Below, one piece after another: positions 62,593 through 64,000 of a stretch of 64,000 nt of DNA. Position 1 is the first letter of the stretch. Every line of letters begins with the position of its first letter. The stretch is from assembly GCF_002165375.2 (NCBI RefSeq), contig NZ_CP032134.1, forward strand, positions 3,162,001 through 3,226,000. Reading direction: 5' to 3'. The position numbers and the translations under genes were made by a program. The notes under the pieces are model-generated. The model ran no database searches, was not told where the DNA came from, and saw nothing but the letters and a program-made list of their open reading frames with translations. The stretch is from Acinetobacter chinensis (GTDB lineage Bacteria > Pseudomonadota > Gammaproteobacteria > Pseudomonadales > Moraxellaceae).

Positions 62593-63333
62593 GTGAGTGC
62601 ATCAGATCTGAAGCTGATGCGATGTATTGATGAATTACATATGCAATATCCTTTTGCAGGCAGTCGTATGATGCGTGATTTGTTGAATCGTCAAGGACAT
62701 CATATAGGACGACGTCATACACGTACTTTAATGAAGAAAATGGGTATTCAGGCGTTATATTGCAAACCAAATTTAAGCCAGGCTAATCAAGCTCACCGTA
62801 AATATCCATATCTGCTCAAAGGGTTGGCTATTCAGCGCAGTAATCAAGTGTGGTCTACGGATATAACGTATATCCCTATGGCAAAAGGCTTTGTTTATTT
62901 ATGTGCTGTGATTGATTGGCATAGCCGCAAGGTACTTGCGCATAGGGTATCGATTAGTATGGAGGTGGATTTTTGTATTTCGGCTTTAAATGAAGCGATT
63001 GAAAAATATGGTCGACCTGAAATATTTAATACAGACCAAGGCAGCCAGTTTACCAGTGATGCATTTATTGATGTATTGAAATCAAATGGCATTCAAATCA
63101 GTATGGATGGTAAAGGTCGATGGGTAGATAATGTGATGGTTGAACGATTATGGCGGAGCGTTAAATATGAAGAGGTGTATCTCAAAGCTTATAGCAGTGT
63201 CACAGATGCGAAAAAGCAATTAAGTGCATATTTTGAGTTTTATAATTTGAAACGACCTCATTCGAGTCTAGACAAAATGACACCAAATGAGTTTTACTAT
63301 GATCAGCTACCCCAACAAAACAAGGTGGCTTAA
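62593..63333 (+). CDS. IS3-family transposase OrfB (outer copy)
   Basis: The protein is identical to the inner-copy OrfB (246 aa from the GTG at 62593), with all three DDE residues. It cannot be made as a normal OrfAB fusion from this copy because orfA is interrupted. The outer IS is therefore probably immobile on its own but could be moved by transposase from the inner copy. Confidence 0.9.
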   Translation: MSASDLKLMRCIDELHMQYPFAGSRMMRDLLNRQGHHIGRRHTRTLMKKMGIQALYCKPNLSQANQAHRKYPYLLKGLAIQRSNQVWSTDITYIPMAKGFVYLCAVIDWHSRKVLAHRVSISMEVDFCISALNEAIEKYGRPEIFNTDQGSQFTSDAFIDVLKSNGIQISMDGKGRWVDNVMVERLWRSVKYEEVYLKAYSSVTDAKKQLSAYFEFYNLKRPHSSLDKMTPNEFYYDQLPQQNKVA

Positions 63334-63400
63334 CTAGAGCGGAATATCACTTATAAATACGCTTTTAGTTGTTCAAACAAGTGGGACCACCTCTTTATGT

Positions 63401-64000
63401 TCACATTTTAGGTAAATCTTCTAAAGTTATAGCATTTTCTGGAACAATTTTTGGATTTTCTTTAAATTGAAGCCACTTGTTTTTCATCCAGTGTTCAACT
63501 TTATCCTTACCTAAAATTGCAAGTAAATTGTTCAATAAATCGAATTTTGCTGTCTTATTAAAATGATAGACAATTACTCGTACATTTCGATCCATATCAT
63601 CATTTAAGCTAAATAAATCATGTATATAATCTTTATCTGAAACATCTAATGAATGCCCCCAAATATAGAAATTTAAATCCAAATTTATATTATTTCCTGT
63701 ATACCCCATTTTCATAAATCTTGCTTTTATATCACTTAATGCATTAGCACTCATTAATTGAAGATCTTCATCAAATTTGCGCTTTGTATCTTCTATGTTT
63801 TTTTTGTATTCATCTAAAAATAAGTAATCTGTATCTTTAAAAAGTTTTTGGTGATACTTCGTAAAACCATAAGCTTTTATCTTTTTTAAAGACTCATCTT
63901 CTAAATCGGATACACCTAAAACAATATTTTGATATTCACCATGACTTCCATGTAAATACTCAACTTCTACTGAATCATGAATACGTTGATAGGTATTTGT
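63401..64000 (-). CDS. AbiH family protein (abortive infection), 5' part missing
   Basis: The frame runs to the right edge of the window without a stop (199 codons seen); the N-terminus is outside. Family features are YQRIHDSVEVEYLHGSHGE (conserved LHG), NIVLGVSDLE, KYHQKLF and NFYIWGHSLDVSDKDYI near the C-terminus, matching AbiH-type proteins described in lactococcal phage-resistance systems. The stop (TGA at 63401) was five bases before the nucleotidyltransferase ATG before the IS inserted. Composition is AT-rich relative to the core genes. Confidence 0.8.
   Translation of the reverse strand, partial: TNTYQRIHDSVEVEYLHGSHGEYQNIVLGVSDLEDESLKKIKAYGFTKYHQKLFKDTDYLFLDEYKKNIEDTKRKFDEDLQLMSANALSDIKARFMKMGYTGNNINLDLNFYIWGHSLDVSDKDYIHDLFSLNDDMDRNVRVIVYHFNKTAKFDLLNNLLAILGKDKVEHWMKNKWLQFKENPKIVPENAITLEDLPKM

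Larger units (their letters stand above)
60828..63394 (+). mobile_element. outer IS3-family element, interrupted by a second copy
   Basis: The outer copy is split into 60828-60928 and 62214-63394 (101 + 1181 = 1282 bp). Its ends read AGAGATGGATCC and CCACCTCT, whose complement AGAGGTGG is an imperfect inverted repeat of the left end. A 3-bp target duplication TTA is present at 60825-60827 and 63395-63397. The first copy inserted between the AbiH-family gene and the nucleotidyltransferase gene. Confidence 0.93.

Overview
The window looks like chromosomal DNA of an Acinetobacter species. It has moderate-to-low GC content. It carries close relatives of the Acinetobacter pumps AbeM (MATE) and CraA (MdfA-like), an mlaFEDCB phospholipid-transport operon and plsB, plus many small Acinetobacter-type membrane or secreted proteins. 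The genus is inferred from remembered protein similarity, not from a search. I see no tRNA, rRNA or CRISPR array.

Layout. 1-4.5 kb: end of a dicarboxylate/amino-acid symporter gene, tesB and plsB. 4.7-6.8 kb: one AT-rich gene for a P-loop ATPase with a HEPN-like C-terminus, apparently acquired and possibly a defence gene. 6.9-14 kb: epimerase-like gene, recG, DUF4184, comF, a NUDIX hydrolase behind a tandem NrdR-box-like operator, a LOG-family gene and corA. 14.1-17.3 kb: the mla operon. 17.7-28 kb: a DEAD-box helicase with a long leader and a repeat-rich tail, suhB, dxs, ribA, divergent hemN/hemF and aroE. 28-32.6 kb: a large lipoprotein and an acyl-CoA dehydrogenase.

32.8-40.9 kb is the most interesting housekeeping-region locus. 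Five overlapping plus-strand genes (a membrane protein with a degenerate GGDEF-like domain, an unknown membrane protein, a processive GT2 synthase, a BcsB-like periplasmic protein and a possible periplasmic glycosidase) face two minus-strand genes (a WecB-like UDP-GlcNAc 2-epimerase and a TPR/beta-barrel outer-membrane protein). Together they could make and export a polysaccharide, plausibly built on ManNAc by analogy with the E. coli NfrA/NfrB/WecB pathway. An identical 13-bp motif precedes both transcription units.

41-60 kb: mostly ordinary accessory and housekeeping genes (TSUP permease, hemW, abeM, ABC1 kinase, crcB, an I42-type inhibitor, two paralogous secreted proteins, a ParA-like ATPase, sodC, a FUSC protein, craA and pirin), with a decayed VOC-family gene near 43.1 kb. 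60-64 kb: an AbiH-family gene running off the right edge and a nucleotidyltransferase gene that was once 5 bp downstream of it. They are now split by a 1282-bp IS3-family element that carries a second, apparently identical copy of itself. Both insertions have clean 3-bp target duplications.
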